Positions 47,297 through 58,353 are shown, counted from the first letter of the stretch. The stretch: DNA of 64,000 nt from CALKWS01 sp051020515 (GCF_051020515.1 NZ_CP194857.1:2108001-2172000), one strand, 5' to 3'. The notes: generated from the letters alone by a model not told the origin. Program-made: numbers and translations.

Positions 47297-48894
47297 TGAG
47301 CGTCGCAGACGCGTCGGTTCAACCTGGGCGCGACGAGCGCTTCCTGGGCCTGTGGATACCTCGCATGTCGAACTTATTCGGCTCTTCCGGTTTGAGGGTG
47401 CGTTGAGGGGCTGATCGAGTGTGGCGTGGTGGGCCGTGAGCGGGTGGGCCTTGGGTGAGGATTGGAGGTGCTAACCAGTCCGATCCGAACACCCAAGGCC
47501 CGCGATGAAATCTCTACCTGCTCTGCCGCTGTTTCTGGTTGCCCTGTTGCTGATGTCATCTGTCGCACCGCGGAGTTGGACCTGATGATCACCGGGGCCA
47601 GCATCGACGCCGCAGACGTCACCATCATCCAGGCCCGACCGCGCCAGGGGTTGCCGTTCTGCCCGTCCTGCGGGGCCGAAGGGGTCCTGCGGGATCACGT
47701 GGTGCGGGTGCTGACCGACGTACCGGTGGCCGGCCATCCCACCAGGTTGCACGTGCGCCTGCCTCGCTATCGGTGCACCGGGACCCAGTGCCCGCAGCGG
47801 ATCTTCCAGCAACGGCTGGACTGCGCCGCGGTGGGGGCCAAGACCACCAACCGGTGCACCCGGTGGATCCTGCAGCGCTTGGCGATCGACAAGATGAGCA
47901 TCAGCGCCGTGGCCCGGGCCCTGGGACTGGGATGGGACCTGGTCAATAACCTCGCGGTCGATGCCGCCCGCACCCTGGTCTATGACGACCCGACCCACCT
48001 GGAAGGGGTGCGGATCTTGGGGGTCGATGAGCACAAGTGGAAACACGTGCGCGGCGGCGGTGAGGACTCGTATGTCACGATCCTGGTAGATCTGACCCCC
48101 ACGATCGAGGGCACCGGGCCGGCGCGGCTGCTGGATGTGCAAGCAGGCCGTTCGGCGAAGGTACTCACCGACTGGTTGGCCGAGCACACCCAGGAGTTCC
48201 GCGACCGCATCGAGGTGGTCACCATGGATGGCTTCACCGGCTATCACAGCGCCACCAAAGAAGCACTGCCGCAGGCCACACCGGTGATGGACCCCTTCCA
48301 CACGGTGCAAGTGCGCCGCGAGGCGCTGTGTGTTCGGGGGTGGGTGAGAGGCCCACCCCGCTGGTCTATCGCAGTAGATCGGTGAAGTTGAGGGCAGCCT
48401 GATCCCGGAGGTGCGGGGGAGGGTGGGAAGCAGCCCTGACAAAGCCGGGGCGTGTCAGTACTGCCAGATGGCAGCGTGCCCGGCAAGCAAGGCAGAGAGG
48501 TGTAACGAGAGTAACGAGATGTGAACCAGTGGTTGAACCCGCTTAAGGGTGGAACCGGCTCGAACCTGGCGGATCTGGGCCGGGCAACAGTGCGCGCTGG
48601 TCAGGATGTACGTGGTCAGCGACTCCGAAGCCGACTAGTGACGTCGGCGGGGAGGCCGTCACCGCAGTGCTGCGGGTTCGGTGGCGGCGAGGCTGTAGCG
48701 GCAGAGCTGGGCGCCGATCCTGCCAACCGACACGCAGTGAACGCGGGAACCATCCCGAAGTCGCCCCTCCCGGCCAGCAGTCTGCTGGTCGGCGGGCAGG
48801 TTCACCGTCAACTGACGGCTCCGGGATGGGGCGGAGGGTCCGTAGTAGTCCGAGGGCGGGAAAGCCGTCCACATGGCGAAGGGACCCAGCGAGT

Positions 48895-50358
48895 ATGCAG
48901 TCGATGCGATGGAATGCCGGGAGGTCGCTGGTGAATATCGGCGAGCCGTGGCTCGACCTCGATGAGGCTCGGGTGCGGGTACTGGGTATCCAGACCAAAC
49001 TGCACCAATGGTCAGCCGATGATGGTGATCGTCGGTTCGATGACCTGTTCAACCTTGTCACCGATCCCGCGTTCCTGACGGTTGCGTGGGATCGGGTGAG
49101 AGGGAATCGAGGGGCACGATCTGCCGGGGTCGATGGCGTGGTTCCACGTTCCATCGACTTTGGGGACGCGATGCTGCATCGGCTGCGAGATGATCTCAAG
49201 GCCCGCAGTTTCGAACCGCTCCCGGTCAAGGAACGGATGATTCCGAAGACGCCGGGCAAGTACCGTCGTCTGGGCATCCCTGCTGTGCGGGACCGGATCG
49301 TGCAAGCCAGCCTGAAGTTGGTCCTCGAACCCATCTTCGAGGCGGACTTTCACCCGTGCAGTTACGGGTTTCGTCCGCGTCGTCGACCTCATGACGCGAT
49401 CGCTGAGATTCACATGCTGGCATCCAACCGTTACCAGTGGGTGCTCGAAGGTGACATCGAAGCGTGCTTCGATGAGATCTCCCACCCGGCTCTGATGGAC
49501 CGGATCAGGGAGCGGATCGGAGACAAACGTGTCTTGGCGTTGATCAAGGCGTTCTTATGCGCTGGCATCCTCGACGAGGACGGCGTCACCAGGGACACCA
49601 AGATGGGCACACCCCAAGGCGGCATCTTGTCGCCGCTGCTGGCCAACATCGCATTGTCAGTCCTTGACGATCACTTCGCCGAAGCCTGGCAGCGCGATAT
49701 GGCCACCCGACCCCAGCGGGCGACCCGCCGCAGACACGGAAATGCCACGTATCGCCTGGTGCGCTACGCGGACGACTTCGTGGTCATGGTGGCGGGCTCC
49801 GAGGCTCACGCCGAGGAACTGCGGGGCGAGGTTGCAGCAGTGCTGGCTCCGATGGGTCTGCGCCTCTCGGAGCACAAGACGCTGACCGCTCACATCGACG
49901 AGGGGTTTGAGTTCCTGGGGTTCCGCATCCAGCGGCAACGCCAACAGGGCTCGAACAAGCGATATGTCTACACCTGGCCCTCCAAGAAGTCGCTGACTTC
50001 GATCCGGGCGAAGGTCAAGGCGATCACCAGAATGGGCACGAACCAGCCCCTGTCCGAGTTGCTTCGCCGCATCAACCAGGTGCTGCGGGGCTGGACCGGC
50101 TACTTCCGGCACGGCGTTTCGAGCCGGACCTTTGCTCACCTGCACCAGTACACCTGGGAACGGATCGTGCACTGGCTCCGACGCAAACACAAACGTGCCA
50201 CCTGGCAGTGGCTGAAACGGCATTACCTGGCCAACAACTGGTGGCCAGAGCACGACGGCGTCTCACTGTTCAACTGCGGGACAGTGCCGATCACCCGTTA
50301 CCGCTACCGCGGAACGAAGATCCCGACGCCGTGGGAGCCGACCATCATCATCACCTGA
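48895..50358 (+). CDS. ltrA: Group II intron reverse transcriptase/maturase
   Basis: About 487 residues from ATG 48895 (MQSMRWNAGRSLVNIG); the frame is open further up but that part has no RT similarity. RT blocks are complete: RGNRGARSAGVDGV (RT0/1), RRLGIPAVRDRIVQASLKLV, CSYGFRPRRRPHDAI, GDIEACFDEISHPAL, GTPQGGILSPLLANIALS, and the catalytic YADD in VRYADDFVVMVAG. The X/maturase domain follows (INQVLRGWTGYFRHGV). The protein ends at RYRGTKIPTPWEPTIIIT, without the HNH endonuclease of LtrA proteins. An endonuclease-less intron of this sort relies on nicks or replication forks for retrohoming. Confidence 0.93.
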   Translation: MQSMRWNAGRSLVNIGEPWLDLDEARVRVLGIQTKLHQWSADDGDRRFDDLFNLVTDPAFLTVAWDRVRGNRGARSAGVDGVVPRSIDFGDAMLHRLRDDLKARSFEPLPVKERMIPKTPGKYRRLGIPAVRDRIVQASLKLVLEPIFEADFHPCSYGFRPRRRPHDAIAEIHMLASNRYQWVLEGDIEACFDEISHPALMDRIRERIGDKRVLALIKAFLCAGILDEDGVTRDTKMGTPQGGILSPLLANIALSVLDDHFAEAWQRDMATRPQRATRRRHGNATYRLVRYADDFVVMVAGSEAHAEELRGEVAAVLAPMGLRLSEHKTLTAHIDEGFEFLGFRIQRQRQQGSNKRYVYTWPSKKSLTSIRAKVKAITRMGTNQPLSELLRRINQVLRGWTGYFRHGVSSRTFAHLHQYTWERIVHWLRRKHKRATWQWLKRHYLANNWWPEHDGVSLFNCGTVPITRYRYRGTKIPTPWEPTIIIT

Positions 50359-50378
50359 CCTGGGCATGTGCTCGTGGA

Positions 50379-50412
50379 GAGCCGGATGCGGTGGAAGTCG
50401 CACGTCCGGTTC
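50379..50412 (+). ncRNA. Group II intron domain V (catalytic hairpin)
   Basis: 34 bases, the canonical domain V length: GAGCCG at the start pairs with CGGTTC at the end, with an interior GTGGAAGTCGCAC stem-loop (GGAA-type tetraloop) and the AGC-type catalytic triad near the 5' end. Domain VI would be in the following 60 bases up to 50475, but I did not resolve its branch-point A with certainty. Confidence 0.85.
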
Positions 50413-50894
50413 GGGAGACGGGCCGGAGAAACCCACCAGCGGAAACGTTGGCAGGGCGCTCCGGCCCGATCTCACCTGGCTGGGGAGAAACTCACCGTCT
50501 GTCGTCAGCGCCTGCAGCAGCAGATCCACGGCCACCGGGGCCGCAAGGAGAACCTGCTCTACCGCGGCCGGCGAACACTGCTGACCCGGCAGTCGCTACT
50601 GACCGATGAGCAGATCGCCCGACTGCAGCGGCTGTTCGCCGAACACGAGGACCACGCGGCCTTGGAGGTCTCCTGGCACATCTACCAGGACATCATCAGC
50701 GCCTACCAACACCCAGATCCGGCCGCCGGCAAGAAGCGCATGCAGGCCCTCATCACCAGGCTCCGGCGCGGGCTACCCGAGGGGCTGGAGGAACTCGCTC
50801 AACTCGGCCGCACGCTCTGGCGCAAACGAGACCAGATCCTGGCGTTCTTCGACCGTGGCGGAGCCTCCAACGGCCCCGTCGAAGCGATCAACGG

Positions 50895-52366
50895 GGCTCT
50901 TCCGGTTTGAGGGTGCGTTGAGGGGCTGATCAGGCGGCGTGGTGGGCCTGGGAGCAGGTGGGCCTTGGGTGAGGATTGGAGGTGCTAACCAGTCCGATCC
51001 AAACACCCAAGGCCCGCGATGAAATCTACCTGCTCTGCCGCTGTTTCTGGTTGCCCTGTTGCTGATGTCATCTGTCGCACCGCGGAGTTGGACCTGATGA
51101 TCACCGGGGCCAGCATCGACGCCGCAGACGTCACCATCATCCAGGCCCGACCGCGCCAGGGGTTGCCGTTCTGCCCGTCCTGCGGGGCCGAAGGGGTCCT
51201 GCGGGATCACGTGGTGCGGGTGCTGACCGACGTACCGGTGGCCGGCCATCCCACCAGGTTGCACGTGCGCCTGCCTCGCTATCGGTGCACCGGGACCCAG
51301 TGCCCGCAGCGGATCTTCCAGCAACGGCTGGACTGCGCCGCGGTGGGGGCCAAGACCACCAACCGGTGCACCCGGTGGATCCTGCAGCGCTTGGCGATCG
51401 ACAAGATGAGCATCAGCGCCGTGGCCCGGGCCCTGGGACTGGGATGGGACCTGGTCAATAACCTCGCGGTCGATGCCGCCCGCACCCTGGTCTATGACGA
51501 CCCGACCCACCTGGAAGGGGTGCGGATCTTGGGGGTCGATGAGCACAAGTGGAAACACGTGCGCGGCGGCGGTGAGGACTCGTATGTCACGATCCTGGTA
51601 GATCTGACCCCCACGATCGAGGGCACCGGGCCGGCGCGGCTGCTGGATGTGCAAGCAGGCCGTTCGGCGAAGGTACTCACCGACTGGTTGGCCGAGCGCA
51701 CCCAGGAGTTCCGCGACCGCATCGAGGTGGTCACCATGGATGGCTTCACCGGCTATCACAGCGCCACCAAAGAAGCACTGCCGCAGGCCACACCGGTGAT
51801 GGACCCCTTCCACACGGTGCAACTGGCTGGGGAGAAACTCACCGTCTGTCGTCAGCGCCTGCAGCAGCAGATCCACGGCCACCGGGGCCGCAAGGAGAAC
51901 CTGCTCTACCGCGGCCGGCGAACACTGCTGACCCGGCAGTCGCTACTGACCGATGAGCAGATCGCCCGACTGCAGCGGCTGTTCGCCGAACACGAGGACC
52001 ACGCGGCCTTGGAGGTCTCCTGGCACATCTACCAGGACATCATCAGCGCCTACCAACACCCAGATCCGGCCGCCGGCAAGAAGCGCATGCAGGCCCTCAT
52101 CACCAGGCTCCGGCGCGGGCTACCCGAGGGGCTGGAGGAACTCGCTCAACTCGGCCGCACGCTCTGGCGCAAACGAGACCAGATCCTGGCGTTCTTCGAC
52201 CGTGGCGGAGCCTCCAACGGCCCCGTCGAAGCGATCAACGGACGCCTCGAAGCCCTACGCGGCATCGCCCTAGGGTTCCGCAACTTCGACCACTACGTCC
52301 TGCGCTGCCTACTGCACTCCGGCCAACTGGCGACCCGGATCAATGCACTCTAAAACCGGAAGAGCC
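50895..52366. mobile_element. ISL3-family insertion sequence, copy 2 (intact), nested in copy 1
   Basis: 1472 bp bounded by GGCTCTTCCGGTTT and AAACCGGAAGAGCC, with 8-bp target duplications ATCAACGG (50887-50894 and 52367-52374). The insertion site lies in the transposase gene of copy 1. The element is nearly identical in sequence to copy 1 across the transposase, so the event is recent. It also differs slightly at the left end (TGATCAGGCGGCG versus TGATCGAGTGTGG), which suggests that it came from a third copy elsewhere rather than from copy 1. Confidence 0.95.
51019..52353 (+). CDS. ISL3-family transposase (intact)
   Basis: 444 residues, DDE transposase that moves the element by cut-and-paste. 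N-terminal zinc finger FCPSCGAEG plus later CTGTQCPQR, and HTH-like CTRWILQRLAIDKMSISAVA. The catalytic Asp pair is in GVDEHKWKHV and MDGFTGY, and the Glu is in GPVEAINGRLEALRGIALGF. The ATG at 51019 is the natural start and is intact here, in contrast to copy 1. It is the only complete transposase in the region. Confidence 0.93.
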   Translation: MKSTCSAAVSGCPVADVICRTAELDLMITGASIDAADVTIIQARPRQGLPFCPSCGAEGVLRDHVVRVLTDVPVAGHPTRLHVRLPRYRCTGTQCPQRIFQQRLDCAAVGAKTTNRCTRWILQRLAIDKMSISAVARALGLGWDLVNNLAVDAARTLVYDDPTHLEGVRILGVDEHKWKHVRGGGEDSYVTILVDLTPTIEGTGPARLLDVQAGRSAKVLTDWLAERTQEFRDRIEVVTMDGFTGYHSATKEALPQATPVMDPFHTVQLAGEKLTVCRQRLQQQIHGHRGRKENLLYRGRRTLLTRQSLLTDEQIARLQRLFAEHEDHAALEVSWHIYQDIISAYQHPDPAAGKKRMQALITRLRRGLPEGLEELAQLGRTLWRKRDQILAFFDRGGASNGPVEAINGRLEALRGIALGFRNFDHYVLRCLLHSGQLATRINAL

Positions 52367-52501
52367 ATCAACGGACGCCTCGAAGCCCTACGCGGCATCG
52401 CCCTAGGGTTCCGCAACTTCGACCACTACGTCCTGCGCTGCCTACTGCACTCCGGCCAACTGGCGACCCGGATCAATGCACTCTAAAACCGGAAGAGCCA
52501 C

Positions 52502-54290
52502 TTATTCAGTAGGCCCGATCCACTTGTAGTAGAACCCGCGCCCCCGGCCCGTTGTGCTTGAGGGAGCGAGCACATCTTCGGTTGCTAGGCGTTTGAGGAC
52601 TCCGCCCACGTTGCTGGGACTGGCACCGACGAGGGAACCCAGTTCAGTACTACTGATCCGTCCACGCGCTTGCGCATAGGAACGGGCGATCTCGGGCCGG
52701 GTGGGGAGACCTCGAATATGACCGGCTGTCCGATCATGCGCTGCCAGAGACTCTGCGGCGGCTGGATGCAGTCTCCACACCGCTTCAGTGCCTTCTGGTG
52801 TTCCCTTGGCGATGATCAGGAGCGGTCGTCCGTCAATGTTTGCCTGCGAGAGTTTGGAGATGGCGCCGCGTGCTTCTTCGAGTGTCAATTGGATCAGTGG
52901 AGCGGCTTGAATCGCGTCGACCCAACCAACGGTTACCAGCCGGCGCAGGAGCAGGAGAGAGTAGACATCCATCGATTCGTTCTTCGGTTCGATCGAACCG
53001 AGCCACGCGATCCAGGGTTGGTCCAGCGAGTCACCGACCAGTGAGGCTCGTATGAACGGTCCGCTAATTTCACGGATATCGGGTGGCTGGTGCCCGGCTC
53101 TCACCATCTCGCGCACCATTCGGTCTACGCCGATGCCCTCTCGTTCGGCGACCTTCAAGTCGGCCAAGAGTTGGGTAAGAGCAGCGTTTCGCGACTGCGA
53201 CGGGTGAGTGATGATATTGGATGAGTTGACACCCCCGAAGAAGCCACCTGGGCTCGTGACTCGTAGTGTGCGCCCGATGTGCTCCACGATGGTGGGGGCC
53301 GAGGACCCCCATTCCCGGTGCGCGACGCCGTTGACGATAGCTTCACGGGCAGCCAGTTCTGGGATCTCTCGGATCTGCCGTATCACCAGGCCGGCTTGAA
53401 CGTGCCGGGTTGCGTTGTGGGCATCAGTCGCCAAGAACACTTCAGAGAGTTCTTCGAGTAGAGAGCGACCGCTGCGGTTCACGCGTGTGGCGCTGTCGCC
53501 ACCGGCATACTCGCGACGGACGTAGTCGAGTCGGGCTAGGGCTCTGCCGACCGACGAAGACCAGGACGCCAGCATTGGTAAGCATGCCCTCGCCGGTAAC
53601 TGCGTTAAGTCGACGCAAGAGTTGACTATCAGTACTACCCGCAACCTGCTCGGCTTCGCTCTCGCCACTGTCGTGCAGGAACTCCCGGGCTAGGTCCAGC
53701 GCTTGTGGCCGGGCCGCAGACGCAGGTGTGGTTGATGTGTCTCCGGACCAGTCATAGTTGAGAGTCCGCATGCGACGTGCGTGCCACGTGGCGGCATCAA
53801 CTTCGACACAATTGTCATTCACTCGCCAATGGATCCGACCACTGATGCGAACCGGTTCGACGGCCGGCGGTGAGATGATGACGAGCAGCCGCTTGCCTTG
53901 GACTTCACTCTCGGCGATGTCCACTGTGAGCAGCCGTCCGGTGATCTCATAGATGCGATGCCTGAGCCACTCTGCATCCGTTGCAGCGCCCAGCACGGTG
54001 CCGTCGTTGCCTACGCCGACGATGAGCGCACCTCCGCCAGGCGTATTTGCCATGCATGCTGCCTCAGCGGCCAATTGCTGCGCCACTGCCGCGCTTCGTT
54101 CCTCGCCCGGGCCGACCTGTCCCGAACGGTCGCGGCGCCCGGTCTCTTCCTTTAGATCCACATGCTTGCGTTCACGTTCCTGGTCGACGGTCTCCCCAGC
54201 CGCGATGCGGGCCAGGATGTCGGACACTTCTGCGCGGACCGGGTCCTCACCGAAAGTTATGGCCATGGACCCATCATGGCAGAAGGTCAT
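52502..54290 (-). pseudogene. AlbA_2 domain ATP-binding protein, copy 2, one frameshift
   Basis: From ATG 54290 (54266 is an alternative): AlbA_2 part ERERKHVDLKEETGRRDRSG, then CMANTPGGGALIVGVGNDGTV, HRIYEITGRLLTVDIAE. The frame breaks in the tandem CCGACCGA (TCGG duplicated) at 53546-53554, and the next frame gives RALARLDYVRREYAGGD and the ATPase part AAREAIVNGVAHREWGSSAP, RVTSPGGFFGGVNSSN, REGIGVDRMVREMV, with winged helices to VLAPSSTTGRGRGFYYKWIG. A plain removal of 4 bases restores about 591 residues. Paralogous in fold to the 44653 gene; the C-terminal end was the target of the ISL3 insertion, which lies immediately after its TAA. Confidence 0.8.
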
Positions 54291-54316
54291 AATTAACTCA
54301 CGCCAAAAGTTATGAC
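54286..54316. promoter_or_regulatory. Imperfect palindrome at the start of the second AlbA_2 gene
   Basis: Read on the minus strand, GTCATAACT (54316-54308) faces AGTTAATTATGAC (54298-54286), which contains the start codon ATG. A three- to four-base insertion in one arm makes it imperfect. Like the first AlbA_2 gene, the palindrome abuts the ATG, but its sequence is different, so the two proteins likely bind different sites. Confidence 0.6.
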
Positions 54317-54510
54317 GAAGTAGCGATGATGCGATAACTCACAACTTTGCTACGGCCCCCGAGGCGCCTCGCACGCGAATGATACTTTTCTTGCCAGTTT
54401 GCGGCACCGTGGTGTTTTGCCTTCCAGGTCCGGCCCAGGGATCGACGCGGGCTCCGCGGTCCGGGCGACAGGTGCGCGGTATGCGGTGTCAAGGGCCCTC
54501 GCCACGGGTG

Positions 54511-54714
54511 CTGGGTTCTGGCGGTTGTCGCCGACACCGGGGGGCGGCCGGCCCGTTGGTGGTCTCAGCCGGCGCGGCGCTCGGATCGCTGGCCGCCGGG
54601 ATCGTGTCGATGGGGGTGCTCTCGGGCGCCGTGATCGCGGCGCTGGGGCGGTGGGTGCCGCGGTGGTCGGTGCACGCCAATGCGCGGACGCGGCGGGAGG
54701 CGGGGGTGGAGTGA
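54511..54714 (+). pseudogene. MFS transporter remnant C (3' end only)
   Basis: Matches the last 65 codons of the intact MFS gene: LWRLF-type start degraded, then AAGPLVVSAGAALGSLAAGI, VSMGVLSGAVIAALGRWVPR and the terminal ARTRREAGVE with stop. The final 140 bases differ from the intact gene at only a few third positions. It immediately precedes the promoter of the riboswitch unit and is divergent in position from the AlbA_2 copy 2 gene. Confidence 0.85.
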
Positions 54715-54840
54715 TGAGTGCCGTCGGACTGCCCGCAATCGCCGTCCTGCTCGCGGGCATCAGCCGGTCGCGGACGGGGGCTTGTGAACCGAGTCCCCGG
54801 AGCCGCACCGTGACCTAATTGTGACTTATGTTACCGAACC

Positions 54841-54869
54841 GTGACAATGCGTCGTGGGCGGGTTACGGT
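54841..54869 (+). promoter_or_regulatory. Promoter of the riboswitch-NlpC/P60 unit
   Basis: GTGACA at 54841-54846 and TACGGT at 54864-54869 with a 17-base spacer. Transcription would start at about 54876, just upstream of the aptamer. Confidence 0.6.
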
Positions 54870-54889
54870 CGCGGCACTTCCGAACCTGG

Positions 54890-55060
54890 AAGTCCGTGGG
54901 CGGACGCCGAACTCTGCCACCGTCCGCGGTCCATTAGCCGCCATGGCAGGGGCGGGGGACCCATGAAGACGGGACCGGCGTGCTGGTCCCTGGGGTGAAG
55001 TCTGGCCACGGCCAGGCCGGGTGTTTATCCGACCCGAACCCGACAGCTAACCCCGAAGGC
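54890..55060 (+). promoter_or_regulatory. c-di-AMP riboswitch (ydaO/yuaA type)
   Basis: The leader contains the conserved pieces of this aptamer in order: CCGAACTCTGCCA (54907), CATTAGCCG, GGCAGGGGCGGGGGACCCA ending at 54963, and TGGGGTGAAG at 54991. This class binds c-di-AMP and turns off downstream genes. In actinobacteria it typically precedes cell-wall hydrolases such as NlpC/P60 and Rpf proteins, which is exactly what follows here. I cannot fold the expression platform by eye; translation of the next gene starts about 17 bases after the last recognisable element. Confidence 0.85.
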
Positions 55061-55076
55061 AACCGGAGAAAACACC

Positions 55077-56048
55077 ATGACACTACACAGCACCACACGC
55101 GCGCGGCACCGAGCCGACGTGCGTCCCACCACCTTCCTCTCCGACCTGCCGGTGGGAAAGGTGGCCCGTCGCGGTACGGCCGGTGTGGCCACCGCGGGCC
55201 TGGCCTTCGGGCTGGCGATGCCCGCAGCCAGCGCCGACCCGGACGAGACCTACACCGTGAACGCCGGTGACACCGTCGGCAATATCGCCGCCGAACATGG
55301 CGCCAGCATCCAGGGGATCATCGACGCAAACGGCCTTCGCTCCGATGCGCTGATCTTCCCCGGTGACGAACTCACCATCCCCACAGGTTCGGTGACCGCC
55401 AGCGCTGGTGGCGCCACCCACACCGTGAGCCGCGGTGACACCGTCGCGGCTATCGCGGCGCGGTACGGCGCCGGCGTCCAGGCGATCATCGACGCCAACG
55501 GCCTGGGTGCTGACGCGCTGATCTTCCCCGGTGACGAACTCACCATCCCCGGTGGGTCGGGATCGTCGTCGGGGTCGGCCTCGTCGTCAGGGTCGGTGTC
55601 GGGCTCGGGATCGGCGTCAACGTCGGGCTCGGGATCGGCATCCGTGCAACGAGGGGCCGACACGGCCTCCCGTGACGGCCAGCGCTCCGCTGCGCCCTCC
55701 CCGCAGGCCAGTGCCTCTGGCAGTGCGATCGTCAACATCGCCCGCCAGTTCGTGGGCACCCCGTACGTGTGGGGTGGATCCACCCCGGCTGGGTTCGACT
55801 GCTCCGGGTTCACCTCCTACGTGTACGCCCAGGCCGGCATCAACCTGCCGCGCAACTCCGGGGCCCAGCGCAGCGCCGGCCAGGTGGTCTCCGCCAGCCA
55901 GGCCCAGCCCGGGGACCTGGTGTGGTGGCCGGGGCACATCGGTATCTACACCGGCAACGGCAACCACATCGCCGCCCGTAACCCCGGCACCGCGCTGCAC
56001 GAGAGCAAGATCTGGCGGGCCAACCCGACCTTCATCCGGGTGGCCTGA
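55077..56048 (+). CDS. Secreted LysM-NlpC/P60 peptidoglycan endopeptidase
   Basis: 323 residues from ATG 55077, with GGAG 8 bases upstream. Residues 1-58 are a long signal segment (LAFGLAMPAASA). Two LysM repeats follow (YTVNAGDTVGNIAAEHGASI; HTVSRGDTVAAIAARYGAGV), each ending in LIFPGDELTIP, so the protein binds glycan strands. Residues 160-195 are a Ser-Gly linker. The C-terminal NlpC/P60 domain has the catalytic Cys in GFDCSGFTSYVYAQ, His in WPGHIGIYTG, and the third polar residue His in NHIAARNPG. It would cut stem peptides during growth or cell separation. It is placed under a c-di-AMP riboswitch. Confidence 0.92.
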   Translation: MTLHSTTRARHRADVRPTTFLSDLPVGKVARRGTAGVATAGLAFGLAMPAASADPDETYTVNAGDTVGNIAAEHGASIQGIIDANGLRSDALIFPGDELTIPTGSVTASAGGATHTVSRGDTVAAIAARYGAGVQAIIDANGLGADALIFPGDELTIPGGSGSSSGSASSSGSVSGSGSASTSGSGSASVQRGADTASRDGQRSAAPSPQASASGSAIVNIARQFVGTPYVWGGSTPAGFDCSGFTSYVYAQAGINLPRNSGAQRSAGQVVSASQAQPGDLVWWPGHIGIYTGNGNHIAARNPGTALHESKIWRANPTFIRVA

Positions 56049-56083
56049 CCGGCTCACGGACTCAACTGCCGCGTGCGAGTCAT

Positions 56084-56112
56084 CGGCCCGCCCCGAACTT
56101 CGGGGCGGGCCG
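56084..56112 (+). terminator. Strong hairpin terminator after the NlpC/P60 gene
   Basis: A 14-bp perfect inverted repeat (CGGCCCGCCCCGAA / TTCGGGGCGGGCCG) with a single-base centre lies 36 bases after the stop codon. It lacks a T-run, as is common in high-GC actinobacteria. Confidence 0.6.
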
Positions 56113-56256
56113 ATGCGTTTGCGGACCGGGCTGCTCGCCCATGATCAGGCGGCCTCAGCGACGAAGCCAGCACTGGTCGGCTGAGGGGGCGGTTTCAGCC
56201 GATTGATGCTGACTTCGGGGGTGGGGTGATGTCGGCGGCCCCTAGGGTCAGGGCTC

Positions 56257-58353
<2,097 letters not shown>

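Larger units (their letters stand above)
48311..50475 (+). mobile_element. Group II intron inserted in the ISL3 transposase gene
   Basis: 2165 bases. It begins GTGCGCC, the GUGYG consensus at the 5' splice site, and ends with AC, the usual AY. Its exact limits are proven by the uninterrupted copy 2 exon, which reads ...CACACGGTGCAA|CTGGCTGGGG.... It encodes a reverse transcriptase/maturase and ends with a canonical domain V. Bases 48385-48894 hold no gene and should be the structured domains I-IV of the ribozyme. It is on the same strand as the transposase, so it could splice from that mRNA. Confidence 0.93.
47505..52486 (+). pseudogene. ISL3 transposase, copy 1, split by intron and by nested IS
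   Basis: Three pieces: 47505-48310 (to VMDPFHTVQ), 50476-50894 (LAGEKLTVCRQRLQQ to GPVEAING), and 52375-52486 (RLEALRGIALGFRNFDHYVL to the stop). The pieces are essentially identical to the intact copy 2. The first piece also has two extra bases (TCTCT versus TCT) near 47510 directly after the ATG that opens copy 2, so that start is out of frame here. Intron splicing could rejoin pieces one and two, but the nested IS still truncates the protein before the DDE glutamate (EAING-E region), so no active transposase can come from this copy. Confidence 0.9.
47380..52499. mobile_element. ISL3-family insertion sequence, copy 1, carrying a group II intron and a nested IS copy
   Basis: Outer element with terminal inverted repeats GGCTCTTCCGGTTT at the left (47380) and the matching AAACCGGAAGAGCC at the right (ends 52499). 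It is flanked by 8-bp target duplications ACTTATTC (47372-47379 and 52500-52507), as expected for ISL3. Without its passengers it is about 1475 bp. The group II intron (48311-50475) and IS copy 2 plus its 8-bp duplication (50895-52374) are inserted in its transposase gene. The target is the last bases of the minus-strand AlbA_2 gene, immediately at its stop codon. Confidence 0.93.

Noticed and set aside
47380..52499. Composite transposon with two flanking ISL3 copies
   Set aside because: The copies are nested, not flanking; both sets of target duplications show copy 2 inserted inside copy 1.
43231..54714. Integrative element with tRNA-like attachment sites
   Set aside because: No integrase, relaxase or conjugation gene is seen; repeated MFS 3' ends are noted as a hotspot hypothesis only.
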